Part shown: piece after piece, positions 1 through 11,300 of the stretch | How positions within the stretch are numbered: the stretch's first letter is position 1 | Layout: the number at the start of each line of letters is the position of its first letter | Program-made: the position numbers and the translations under genes | The notes under the pieces: model-generated | Databases searched by the model: none | What the model was told of the DNA's origin: nothing | What the model saw: the letters and a program-made list of their open reading frames with translations, nothing else | NCBI GenBank assembly: GCA_029448655.1 | Contig: JACCLO010000003.1 | Coordinates: 930,001-994,000 of the forward strand | Source: Wolfiporia cocos | Taxonomy: Eukaryota > Basidiomycota > Agaricomycetes > Polyporales > Phaeolaceae | DNA length: 64,000 nucleotides | Direction: 5' to 3'

Positions 1-1295
1 ATATTTATAAAATAGAATAACGAACCACCAAGGATGCAGGGAAACATACGCACCTTGAACGAACACGGAAGGATCCAAGTACCTAGAAATCGGACCAGAG
101 CTCGCGTCCACGCCACGCCACCCTTCAGTACCGAAACCTTTGGGAACACGAGTCACGAACGACTCCCAGTACCATAACCTCGGGAACCAAGGCCGCTGAA
201 GCGCCCTCAGACCAAGCACGAAGGGAAAGAAAGTAAAGGGAAAAATAAGTAGAAGTAGAAGGAAACGACAAGCCGAGGACAGCTTGAATCTAGGGGGGGG
301 GAAATCGATTATTTCGGGTCAATTTAACGAAAATCACCCTTTCTGGACATCGACAACGAACCCTTGCCTCACCAAAGACACGGTGAAGGGCTACCACTAT
401 GCGGCATTTGGCAAACCAGGCCATCACGCGCACACGTACTTAGGCAGTAGACAACGGTGCAATAAGCAAAAGGCACACCTTTACTATACGAACCCGGGGA
501 GAACAAACCAGACACCCCACTTCCAACGAATATTACGATACGATACGACCCTTATGATACAAACACACGCCGACGAATTGAAGGCGAACAAAAAAGAAAC
601 AAAAAAACATACAAAATATAAAAAGAAACAAAAACATATACATAAAATAAAAAAAAGACACACATCACAGTAACGAAACCATATACCAAAGCAAAGGAAC
701 CACATCCCCCCTACTATACAGATAGGATACACACGGATAGGAACCAGGACTTATTACTTACATTCATTTTACACCTACGGTAGACGAGACATCCCTACCA
801 CGAACCGCGGAAAGACAACAGGTAACAGGTCGGACGAACAGGACATACGGACACACGGAGCTAGTCAAACGCTCCAGGGAAAGATACTTGCAAGCGGGTT
901 GTGTAGAAAAGACACGCGGACATACCATACACGCACTACACTACAACCCACTGTCGAAACCAGGGAACACGTAAGACAAAGAGCAAGGACGTCTACAGGA
1001 CCCAAGGACCCGCGCGTCCAAGGTGACCCAACGGTAGACAGAGCTCAGAGTCGAACAATCTGGTCAGACAGCACCAGAAGGACATGCGGGCATAGGACCA
1101 CTGAAGTAGAAAAGCTATACACTAGCACTTCAGACATCACTGGTCACGCCTACAAGTAGACTAGAAAACACGCGGGCACTAGAACGTCGAGACCAGACCG
1201 ATAGTACATCACGCCCGGTGCAGACAAGCACAGTCGAACCACGTCCAAGGAACTTGCAAGGAAACTCGGGGACGAGTTGCTAAAAGAGGGGGTAC
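1..1295 (+). mobile_element. Internal region of LTR element D, copy 1 (cut by window edge)
   Basis: This is the 3' part of the internal region of a long LTR element whose left side lies outside the window. It is homologous, in reverse orientation, to 8340 to about 9640, which adjoins the LTR of a second D copy. No reading frame of convincing length or domain content is present. It ends in a polypurine tract at 1281-1295 (AAAAGAGGGGGTAC) directly before the LTR, which gives the orientation. Likely a large non-autonomous (LARD-type) element. Confidence 0.6.
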
Positions 1296-2230
1296 TGTCA
1301 CAAGCCAATTTCAAAGCCTAGTAGAACACGCTAGCTTGGCACCCCACTCACGCCATACGCACACTACAGCACTCTATCCGAGCCCAGCTGAAACCCCACG
1401 GCAATGCTAGTAGAAGCCCTCCGCTATACAGGACACTACGGGCACTAGCAGGCCACCAGCAGTCTAACCCTAAACTCAGTCCAAGTCCCGGCAGCAAGAA
1501 CCATACGCTGCCTAGTCCCTAAACCCCGGAGTCACGAGCCGACCCCTAGAGCCCAACAGGCTACAATAGCACGACGGTACGCCTTATACAGACCCAGGCT
1601 AAACCGCCACCGTACACTACGCTATACGACGACTAGGGGCACGGTCTACGCTCGCACGTGACCCAGAACACTAAACCTGATGCCTCGCGTCCCTACCGCA
1701 TGGACACTCGCCGTTACTGGCATAGACATTATACTATACCCCATACGCACCCCGACCTACGAGTACAACAGGCAGGGATAATAACCCCAGGCTCTGCACG
1801 ACTGAGAACCCTACCAGTCACAGAGCGCTACACCCCGATCGTGGCAGACCACGCCCGATCACGGACTTAGAACCCCGCCATTACTGGCACACCTACGATC
1901 GACGAGAACCACCGATCGAACCCGACAGATTGGCTACTCCTTAGATCCGCCCCTTGTACGCTACGTCGCCATGGACATTCTCGCGTACCCCAGCGCTCCG
2001 ATGCCATTACCGGCCCGTAGCTCATAGCCAGTTAGATACCAGTACGTAGAGGCCTCTGAGCCGCCGTACACAAACATGTACAAATACATTAGGAGTATAT
2101 ATGCCAGACAGTCTTGAGCGTAAACCTCAGACTTGTCTTGGCCTTTGACGGCTAGTGGTCCCGGGACCTGGAAGGCGCCTTTGAGCAAGCCCCCTTCCCC
2201 CGGTTGAGTGCTAGTTTGTTGCTTGTGTCA
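1296..2230 (+). mobile_element. 3' LTR of element D, copy 1
   Basis: The 935-bp LTR starts TGTCAC right after a polypurine tract and ends TTGTGTCA. It matches, inverted, the LTR at 7277-8339. A TATA-like TATATA near 2097 is followed by an imperfect inverted repeat, as in the other LTR families of the window. The right flank TGATA would be the target duplication; its partner lies outside the window. Confidence 0.65.
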
Positions 2231-3135
2231 TGATACTTGACCTGGCTAATATTGTGGAACCGGAGATGTACGTCTACCACGAAACCATAGTGATGTTTGA
2301 TGCGAGCTACTGTTTAGCGATAGCCGTTCTCACTGCTTGTCTCGTTGTATCAGAATCAACTGTGACGATTGCAACCTGGATCCTCACCTCGAACTGGCGG
2401 GAACATTTCGAGAAGCCCGGCTCTCAAGTGCTGATGGTTACAAGATCTTTGTTTGTGAATGGTAGGCGTTCCCATATCATCTCATGCATAACAATGAGTC
2501 TCAAACGGCGACCCCATACAGGTACAATATACTTCCTGTATGTAGTGTCTCACAACTTTGAGACAGTGGGTGGATTAATTCTGCCGTTGCAGGACGTTCT
2601 TGCTTACAACTATAGTGGTTTCTGCGATTTCACTTACTCCAAGTGTGCGCACGCCGACTATATCAGCTGGCTCTTATGTCGATCACAGACTAAGCTGACG
2701 ATTTGGGGCAGGCCGCATCAGATACCTACGTGACCAATATTTTGAACACGTAAGGAGAGTAGCTGCATCGTGAATGACGCGCTGATTTGAACTGAGAAAC
2801 AACAGACTCCCGAATATCTTACTTTCCCGATTCATATACAATCTGCGACAGGCCTCCACTTCTCAGGGCACGGATGTCGGACCCGACCAGCTGGATACTT
2901 CCCAGTCAAGCATGCGCTTTGCTTCTCACATAATAGGCAACATAGGAGAGCCTCTCAATCACGGAAGCTTCAGGGATTCGACGACGGATGACGATTATGG
3001 TAATGAGGAGGTTAGTGAGCCGTCATATTTTCAAGGGGCGAGAATTTTAATAATTCAGCTTCTCCTTAGGGAGAGGGGAGAGAATATGGGGAAGCTGAGG
3101 ATTCTGATACGCGATCGCGGCGGGGAGAAATAATC
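2231..3135 (+). pseudogene. Relic of a DUF6533-like membrane protein gene
   Basis: From about 2810 to 3133 one frame reads as the C-terminal tail seen in basidiomycete DUF6533 integral membrane proteins: a segment like LSRFIYNLRQ, then SSMRFASHIIGNIGEPL, then an acidic stretch ending near the stop at 3131. Upstream, 2230-2733 is open in one frame with hydrophobic segments, but I could not match it to the rest of the family, and stops and frame changes separate the parts. The LTR ending at 2230 probably removed or displaced the 5' part. The tail assignment is moderate; that the whole interval is one old gene is inference. Confidence 0.4.
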
Positions 3136-3735
3136 TGAACCATGAGTACACAACCCGTGTGACTCTCGTAGTACTTTTCCGTGAGTTTACGGAATGCTCA
3201 AGGACATCACTGGAAGCTCATAAAACGCTCTAGCCAGACATCTGACTATGGCCTCAACACTGTGACTTGTTGTGGAGGGCTGTTCACTAACTTCTCGACA
3301 TGGACATGTAGTGCTAGTGCATGACAAATAGTATCACATAGTGTTGTGAATCAACAATCAGCAAAATGATACACATCGTTTTCATTCTCGAGACAACATC
3401 AATAGGCAATACTTGCAGTGATGTGGCGGGCCAATTTCGAGAGCATCCCCTCATATTTGGTCTTGAACCACATGATAGTCTTTACCATTATGAAAGATCG
3501 TACAGCCACGGCTATTCTGTTGCAATTCAAGCATACAGTTGTCACAAGAATTCTCCATATTTTCTAATAATATTACCATTTTTCCGGTATTTCTACGAAT
3601 TACCTACGACTTTCTATGCCAATAACTAGCTTATCAGGGTTCGTAACTATACGTTACATACAAGCCGAATGATGGCCATGTTATCTCCCGTAACGATGGT
3701 TTATCTTATCTAGTAGTTACCATCAAAGTCATGAG
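3136..3735. other. Intergenic, nothing recognised
   Basis: AT-rich sequence between the membrane-protein relic and the next LTR. No frame with recognisable domains and no clear repeat seen. Confidence 0.4.
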
Positions 3736-3740
3736 TCTAG

Positions 3741-4836
3741 TGACACAGATGGCTCTGTGGGACTCACCAAGCCAGTATCCTGCGATGAACTAGGCGACTT
3801 AGGTGAGGAAGAGGTTATCAGACGCAATAGGAGGTAGGAGGTTCTTCTACGGCGTACGCCAAGAAGAATAGAACTAAAGTTAAAGAGCGCTTGGCTCCTA
3901 CTTATATACATGTGTGCGGGAAGGTCACGTGCTACTAGCTAGCTATGTCCTTACCGGGTTATGTGGCTTTGCCAAGTGGCGAAGCTTATCTTATCTGATG
4001 TTTAGTTACTCTATCTAGAATGGCCGTGGAAGGCCCTAATGGCCGACCCAATCGTAATAGAGGGATTATGTCTTTATTGTGATACTAACGCGGGCGCAGC
4101 CCGGGTATAGGTGAAGCCGGTTGCCGGATACCTTGCGGCATAATGGCGATTGGCCGTGCTTCGTTGGATGACCAAGGCGAGACGCCGAGGTCGTTATGCT
4201 ATTGGGCCAGCAGGCACCGTAGCATGTGATATGTCCGGACCGGATGGTTACCGGAGCATATGGTGGTCTTAGCCGTGAGGCGAGGACCGGTGTTTGGGCA
4301 ACGCCGTGATGGCAGAAGCCCGGGACTTGGAGACCGCCGAGTCCGTGGGAGGCCGAGAAGGCCGTGACCTATAGCGATATAGCCTTGATGCTATTATAGT
4401 GCTGTATGGTCGTGTTGCCATTATTATGCGAAGGCGTGGCGCGCCTGAGGTGCCATTGTGATCAAGGATCTTATGGCGGTGGGAAGCCGGGAAGGCCGAC
4501 CCAATAGTACAAGGCCGCGAGGCACTGTTTGTACGCGTGGACATTATTATGCGAGCGTGCCGCGCTCGGCCTATCATTATGATCTAAGATCTATGACATG
4601 GCTGGTCTTTGCTCTGACGGGCGAGACCTATGACGTATGCTGTAGTGTTTGCTATTGGACGTGGTTGTACCGTAGCGTTACGTAAGCTAGTCATGTGGTT
4701 GATAAGCCCAGTTAAGAGCTTGTCGTGGTGGCAATGGGAGTTAACCCGTAGATAACTGGTAGTTAGACGTATAAATCCCAGGTAAATTGCTATAATCGTA
4801 GGAGAAATGCTGTAAGCCCCAGATAAATCTGTGACA
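3741..4836 (-). mobile_element. Solo LTR, family C
   Basis: A 1096-bp LTR flanked by a 5-bp target duplication TCTAG (3736-3740 and 4837-4841). Ends are TGACACAG and CTGTGACA. On the minus strand a TATATAAG box is followed by the family-C hairpin and the AGTTCTATTC primer-like segment. It is the same family as the LTRs of element 3 (37314-43392). No internal region remains, so it is a solo LTR. Confidence 0.85.
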
Positions 4837-4841
4837 TCTAG

Positions 4842-5275
4842 TCTCTAGCCAATTGGACACTTCGTCTGTAGCAGTCAGCCTATACACGTCAGCGGACCGG
4901 GCACTGGTCATGCTTCGTTACTAATGACAATGTGCACAATATGCTATCCGCGCGGCATATGCCGTGTTTCTATATCCCGGTATTGATCGGTATATCCATT
5001 TAATGTGTATTACTCATTACTTAAGTCTCTGGGGACTTGTACATATGCATTCGGATAATGTATTACCTAATACGTAGTGTTAGGGGTCTTATTTATCATG
5101 TATATATACTAGCCTTGCTGAGCGCTATTGCCTCAGTTCTATTCATTGCATTCATACTACGAGTTAACAACTCAATGTATCCTGCTCTACTCGCATATAC
5201 TCTCTTGCCTAACCAGCAAATACCAAGACAATACAATCAGTGAGTAGTCTTGTGTTAACAGTATTGGTCGTGCCG
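4842..5275. other. AT-rich interval, nothing recognised
   Basis: A short hydrophobic frame (5037-5243, plus) is present but has no recognisable domain or gene context. Treated as non-coding. Confidence 0.3.
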
Positions 5276-5280
5276 CATTG

Positions 5281-5829
5281 TGTCACAAATTATTCTACTA
5301 ATAGTTTGTACTCCCTCGCTATAGGACGCACGCGCGGCGCTAGGCGTACGCCGCGCCTCTGCGCTGTAGCCACCTCCGGCGTCTCCCAGTTATTGCAGGT
5401 CACCTGGTCGTTAGGTTAGCGCTGTAGGGTAGCGCGCGCCTCCGGTACTCACGTTATGGTCACAGTAGTTACATGTAGCGTCACTTAGCACATGACCCAG
5501 TAGATACGGCGCACAGGCCTCATCTTTAGGGCAGTACTAGTAGTCACATCGCTCATGTATATATTACGACGGAATGTGGGCTTACTCCCCATTCCTAAGA
5601 TTCTCGACAACTGGGCATAGCCCCTTACTCTCACCTCTTTGTGTGCGCTCTCTGGCCGGGGGCCCAGCTCGTCTTGCTTGACTGTGCGCGCCTCAACATG
5701 TCGACTCTAGGAGTCCCTCTTTAGGGTACAGCCGACAAGTTCACCGCTGTTGCGGTTGCGCACCGTCCTGTAGGGCGCGTTAGGATTCCTCTGTAGTACA
5801 GAGTCCCACAAACGTGTAAGTTTGTGTCA
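5281..5829 (+). mobile_element. Solo LTR, family A, copy 1
   Basis: 549 bp, TGTCACAA to TTTGTGTCA, with target duplication CATTG at 5276-5280 and 5830-5834. It contains the family-A signatures: the palindrome GGCGTACGCC near the 5' end, the GCGCTGTAGGGTAGCGCGCG block, a TATATA box near 5558 and the hairpin at 5571-5595. Confidence 0.88.
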
Positions 5830-5834
5830 CATTG

Positions 5835-6793
5835 GCTATGCTGATTCGTGCTGCACAGTAGAACCGAATGCAAAAGTATACGAATTCTGCAACAATAAAG
5901 ACTGCCATTGCGATGTTTTTGATGAGTTGCCTTGTAGAACCGCTACAAGCATTCTACTTGTCTTGTTATATATTGTTGGAACTATCCATCGCCGTGGTGT
6001 CAGTCCTTTTTACAATAATGGCGGAGATAGTAAATATAACTCACATATCATGAGCCCCTTGATATCATTGACATGACTCTTCTGAGGTCTGCGGCAGAGC
6101 AGCAGCATATGCACACTTGTCAGGTAGGAGGCACTGCATGCACGACCATAACAAAATGGTGATCAAATCGTATATTGTCACCATGCGCGCCGGTAGCACA
6201 CTCGAGTCGCATTGAATCCGATGATACTCAACATATATCTTGTAATTGTAACCCGCTTCCGATTCAAACCAGGTGTGGAAGATAGACTCATTGAGGGACA
6301 ATCAAATATCACTGTGATGCGTTACAGACCAGATAATGTGAATTGTGACAGCGCGCATTAGGGCAGGTCTGCTGCTTTCATGCTGTCTTAAAGCTTTACT
6401 AGCTTAATTACCTGTGGCTTTGCCATGGTCGTTACTTTTTAAGACTAAGTCACTCAAATATAATCTCAATGCATGTGTGAAGCTCATTGAAGTTCTCTCA
6501 AGCCTGCCCTAAAGTCGGACCATTCACACACAAAGTAAGGGTTTTGTGGTACAACATTCAATAGCAGAGATCAACCAATTACAAACAGATTTTCTGCACT
6601 ACTTTTTGAGAGCTCTTAAGGAAACCCAAGTTAAAGATGTAAGCATAAGAAGCAGAATAAGGGAAGAGCATACTGGACAGAGACATCATGAATTCAGTCA
6701 TGGTTCCTTGATAGCCATGGCCTCACTTTACCACAGATCCTTTTCCATGGGACCCCACTGCTGCATTCAAGAGTCAGATTGGATCAGAGGTGG
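5835..6793. other. Unassigned repeat-like sequence
   Basis: Only short frames on both strands, none recognised. A possible small MITE lies at 6361-6509. Otherwise nothing could be assigned. Confidence 0.3.
6361..6509. mobile_element. Possible small MITE with TA target duplication
   Basis: GGGCAGG at the left end and CCTGCCC at the right end form a short terminal inverted repeat around 149 bp, bounded by TA on both sides. That fits a Tc1/mariner-type MITE, but the inverted repeat is short and could be chance. Confidence 0.22.
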
Positions 6794-6800
6794 TAGATTG

Positions 6801-7273
6801 TGTCACAAACTTTTCTTGTGATTTCCCTCATATGCGATTACTGGGGGTCGAACACTCGACCTAGGGATTTGCCGAAACGTGCGCGCCTAACTGGCGCGTA
6901 TGTCCAAGTAGCTAGCGCGCGGCTACCCCTTACTTACATCATAGGTTACACAAGCGTTCTAGGTCCCTCACTATTAGGCGCGTGCGCACAGGCCACGTTG
7001 CTTTAGGGCAAGGGTATTACTTAGTGTACAGGCGCTCCCTTGATGTATATAAACTAGGGTTCTGGTACCCAAGTACTCCAGAACCTTTATTCTCGACCAT
7101 GCCTTTGGGCACTTATACTCCATGCCTCGCTGCGTCGCTGATTACTTGCTAGTCTGAGGAACCTCCTTCGTTAACGACAACTAAGGACTCTTTCCACCTT
7201 AGGTCGACTTGGCGGGAGGATGCTACTAGTGAGCGGGCGTTATGCTGAGGTATGACCCAGAGTATTTGGGTCA
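6801..7273 (+). mobile_element. Solo LTR, family EF (copy E)
   Basis: 473 bp, TGTCACAAAC to TTTGGGTCA, with target duplication GATTG at 6796-6800 and 7274-7278. A TATATAAA box near 7057 is followed by a roughly 10-bp hairpin (7067-7093). The insertion lies just inside the first bases of the D LTR that follows, so it is younger than D copy 2. Confidence 0.8.
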
Positions 7274-7276
7274 GAT

Positions 7277-8339
7277 TGACACACACTACAACCTGAGACA
7301 CACACCTGGGGGAAGGGGGCTCGCACAAAGGTACCTTCCAGGTCTGGGGCATCTAAGGCTGAAGAGGCCAAGACAAGTCTGAGGTTCGCTCAAGACTGTT
7401 GGCTGAATATATAGACCTACACTATTTGTACATGTTATGCTGCATGGCCAGTAAGGGCATTGGCGCAAGCTAATTGGTCTAGCTACGGGGCCAGTATGGT
7501 ATCGGAGTGCAGGAGCATCTGTGATGTGAGTCCATGGTGATGTAGCGGATCAGGCCCAGATCGGTGGTTCTCGTCAATTGGGGGTTCACCGGTAATGGTG
7601 GGGTTCTAAGTCCGTGATCGGGGTTCTAGCATAGATCGGGGCCAGTGCTGGTAATGGCAGGGTTAACGGACCATGATCAGTGACATAGCTAGTGATCGTG
7701 GACTGGCCGGTAATGGCCTTGGGTGACGTAGGGCAATTGAGCATGATCAGCTGCAATTGGTGACCTCGTGCCTGGTGACTGGTAGGGTTCTCAGCTATAC
7801 AGGGCTGCCTGTGGTCAGTGTTTCTCGTAGACTAGGGCACTGTGGAGTTTAAGGCCATCTGTAGGCCATGGCATGGTTCATATTGTACATAGTCCGTGCC
7901 AGTAATGGCATGTAGTTCATGGTCTGTAATGACTGTGTAGCCAGTAATGGCTGTGGTTTGTGGAGATGGGAGGCATAGGGTGTGGTTGGTTGGGTGGACA
8001 TGGTCCTAGCCATGAGTCTGCATGGTCATGGTGTGTTTGGACGATGTGATATGTGTATGGGGTATGATCCAGGTAGCAGGGGGTTGGTTGGGTTAGGTGC
8101 TACTGGGCTCATCATACTTTGTCTGGGCCACATGACTCCTGTTGGCTTTGTGGTACTGGACTGGACATGTGGTCTGGGACTAGGGTTCTTAGGTGTGGCT
8201 GGTGATGCTGGTAGCTAGTGCCCAGGATGGTTCATGTATAGGGCTTGATTCTAGCTTAGGCATCGGGTTTCCAGCTTTGGGGTGCTCTCGATGGTCGGAA
8301 AGGGTACTGTGTCTAAAGACTTGAAATTGGCATGTGACA
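7277..8339 (-). mobile_element. 3' LTR of element D, copy 2
   Basis: This is the inverted homologue of the LTR at 1296-2230, starting TGACACAC and ending ATGTGACA. The next bases, GTACCCCCTCTTC, are the inverse of the copy-1 polypurine tract, so this is the 3' LTR of a minus-strand element. The solo LTR at 6801-7273 inserted after its first two bases. No matching 5' LTR was found to the right. Confidence 0.65.
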
Positions 8340-11300
8340 GTACCCCCTCTTCTGGCAACTTGTCCTGAGTTTCCTTGCAAGTTCCTTGGACATGGTTCGA
8401 CTGGGTTGTCTGCACTTGGGCATGGTATGACTATAGGTCTGGTTCGCCTTTCTAGTGCCTGTATGCTTGTGTCTACTATGGCTGACCGTGGGGTGTCTGA
8501 AGTGCTAGTGTGTAGCTTTTCTACTTCAGTGGTCCTATGCCTTCATGTCAGTTGGTGCTACCTGACCAGTTTGTTCGATTCCAAGCTCGGCCTACTGTTG
8601 GATTCCTTTGGACATGTGGGTCCTTAGGTCCTGTAAGTGTAATTGCTCTTTGTCTTACAGTTCCTGGTTTCGATAGTGGGTTGGCTGATACGGTATGGGT
8701 AATGGTCACTGTTCCTTTAATTTCCATATGACCCATCCTGCAAGTGCCTGTTCCCTTGGTAGAGCGGTCGTTGTTCGATTGTTTCGCTCTGTCTGTGTCC
8801 CTGCGAAGTGTCGTTGTTCGATTATCTGTTTTCTTCGCATGTCTGGTGTTCGTGTTTGTCCTTATGTCCCTTCCTTCCTATTTCCATGTTTCTCTGTGTC
8901 TCCGTGGTGGGAATGGCTCGTCCACCGAGTTAGTCTGTGTCGTAAGTACATGAGTGTAAGTGAAAAGTCCTTGTTCCTATCCATATGTATCCTATCTGCG
9001 TAGTAGGGAGGATGTGGTTCCTTTGCTTGTGGGTATATGGGTTTCATTACTGTGGATTACATGTTTTTATGTATGTTTTTGTCTTTTTCTAATTTTTGCT
9101 TTCATTGCCTTTGTTAGGCGTGAGTTCATATCGTATTGTAAGTATCGTTGGAAGTGGGGTGTCTGTGTCTGTTTTCCCCAGTTCGTATAGTAAGAGGGTG
9201 CCTTTTGCTTATCTCATTGTTTTCTACTGCCTAAGTACTTATGCATGTGATGGCTACATTGGTAAAATACCGCATAGTGGTAGCCCTCAACCATGTTTGG
9301 TGAGGCAAGGTTTCATTGTCGATGTCCTGAAGGGGGTGATTTTTCGTTGGATTGGCTCGAAATAATCAGTTCTTCCCCCCCTAGATTCAAGCTGTCCTCA
9401 GCTTGTCATTATCCTTCTACTTCTACTCCTTTCCCTTTGTCCTGCTACCCCTTGTGCTTGGGTGGATGTTGGTACTCGGTTTCTTCCATGTATCATTCAA
9501 GGTGCATATGTTTTCCCACATCCTTGGGGTTCGTGATCTATTTCATGATTAAAGAGGTGTTAGCGGTTTATAAGGTCGTTGCCCTTTGGTCATGATGGGC
9601 ACGTAGGTTCCCATGTGATTCGTATACTTCCGAGGAATTTTTAAGTCATATGGGTTCATAAGTACACTCTATGTCCTGTACTGGATTCGTAGGCATTTGT
9701 ATTAATGTTACATCCAAGGAATGGTTCATCTCGGTTATGATGACTGAGTTGTCCATTCTGCTAAAGAGTATACTTATGTTCGCAGAGGTCCTTTGAGCCT
9801 ATTCTGCTTGCTGGTCCTCTGTGAGCACAAGGGTAGTAGTACAGGGGTTTATTTGCCCCAAGTTACAGGTCCATGTGAACCCGATGTTGAGTTGCACTTT
9901 CTATGTATTATTTTACACCAAGAGGTGGTGTATAGCCGGTTCCCTTGTCTTTCCTGATTCGGTTATGTAGAATAAGGTACCTAGCTGTTTCCTGACCTCC
10001 CAGATTGTGGGGGGTGGGGGGTCTCAGGGCATGGCTTTGCCTGTCTTCCTTGGTTCAGGATTGACTTGAGTATGTGTACATTGAGTCCAGCTTGGTTGAA
10101 TGAGTGTGGGGGGCACCAATGGCCCGGAAGGGCACTGTTTGGCCTACGTACGAGGTTGATTCAGGTCGACGGACAATGGTGCAGTCCCATGGTCGCATAA
10201 CTGGACATGAGAGGCGGTCCCTGTTCCCATCGCGTGGTTTAGCATGGTACTGGGGAGTGGTGTCATGCCAGGATTGGTCGGCTTCCATGGTCTTTGCTGG
10301 TGGCGTCTGTCATTCAGTTGCTGGCCCAGGTTGATGAGGCCTGATCTCCTGCTCGGTTCGGTTCTTCCTATGTACGTTAGTGAATTATGATTAAAAGGTT
10401 GCCCACAGCATGGTTTAGTGCATGGGGGTATTGTGACTAGGCATCTGGTTCTGGCCTGCCCGTAGTGTTGGGTTAGGGTCGGCCATGTGACTGCCTGTCT
10501 ACCTCGGTTTCATTGAGGTCTCAGGGTATCAGTAGTGATGTGCCAGGCCTGGCTTTGGGCCATAGGCCGGGCCGGGCCAAGCCCTACTTGGGCCGGGCCA
10601 GGCCGGGCCCTACACCACGGCTTGAGACGGCCCAGGGCCCGGCTTGTGTCTCAAGCCGGGCCGGGCCAAGCCGTGAGCCCCGGCCTGAAAGCTCTAACGG
10701 ATAAAATGTCTAGTAACTATGACATAAGGATATATATAGTAGCAGTATGCCATATTCCAATGAAGTATGTCTATATTATTAAATTCAAGCAAGAGGATAG
10801 TCCCATGGATTGAATATTTGGTGCTGAAGCCTGTCGCTCACTTTTGGGCGCCTATACGATGCCCCATTTGGAAGGCGCGCCACAGAGCACCGTGCCGGTG
10901 AAATGATGATTTCACACTATAATTCACTAATTATTGAAGATACTGGAGCTTGGCTTTGTCAGAAGATAGTTGGAGAAGGTACGTTATGAGTTTGTGTGGC
11001 TACAGTGATGATCATCCTCACAGTGCCAGGCCCCGGGCAAGCCCCAGGCCGGGCCGGGCCAAGCCCTGGGCCGTCAATGGGGGCCCGGCCTGAGGTTTTG
11101 AAAAGCCAAGGCCGTCCAAAGCCGGGCCAAAGCCGGGGCTTTTGAGCCGGGCCGGGCCTGGCACATCACTAGGTATCAGCATGGTACTGGTACAGCCTGC
11201 CATATGTGTTGGTGGTAGCAGCGGCAACTTGCTGGTTGTTTTGAATCTAGTTGGTTTTATAGTGAGCAGAGGGGGTTGCTTCCTCAGCTGGCAATTCTGG

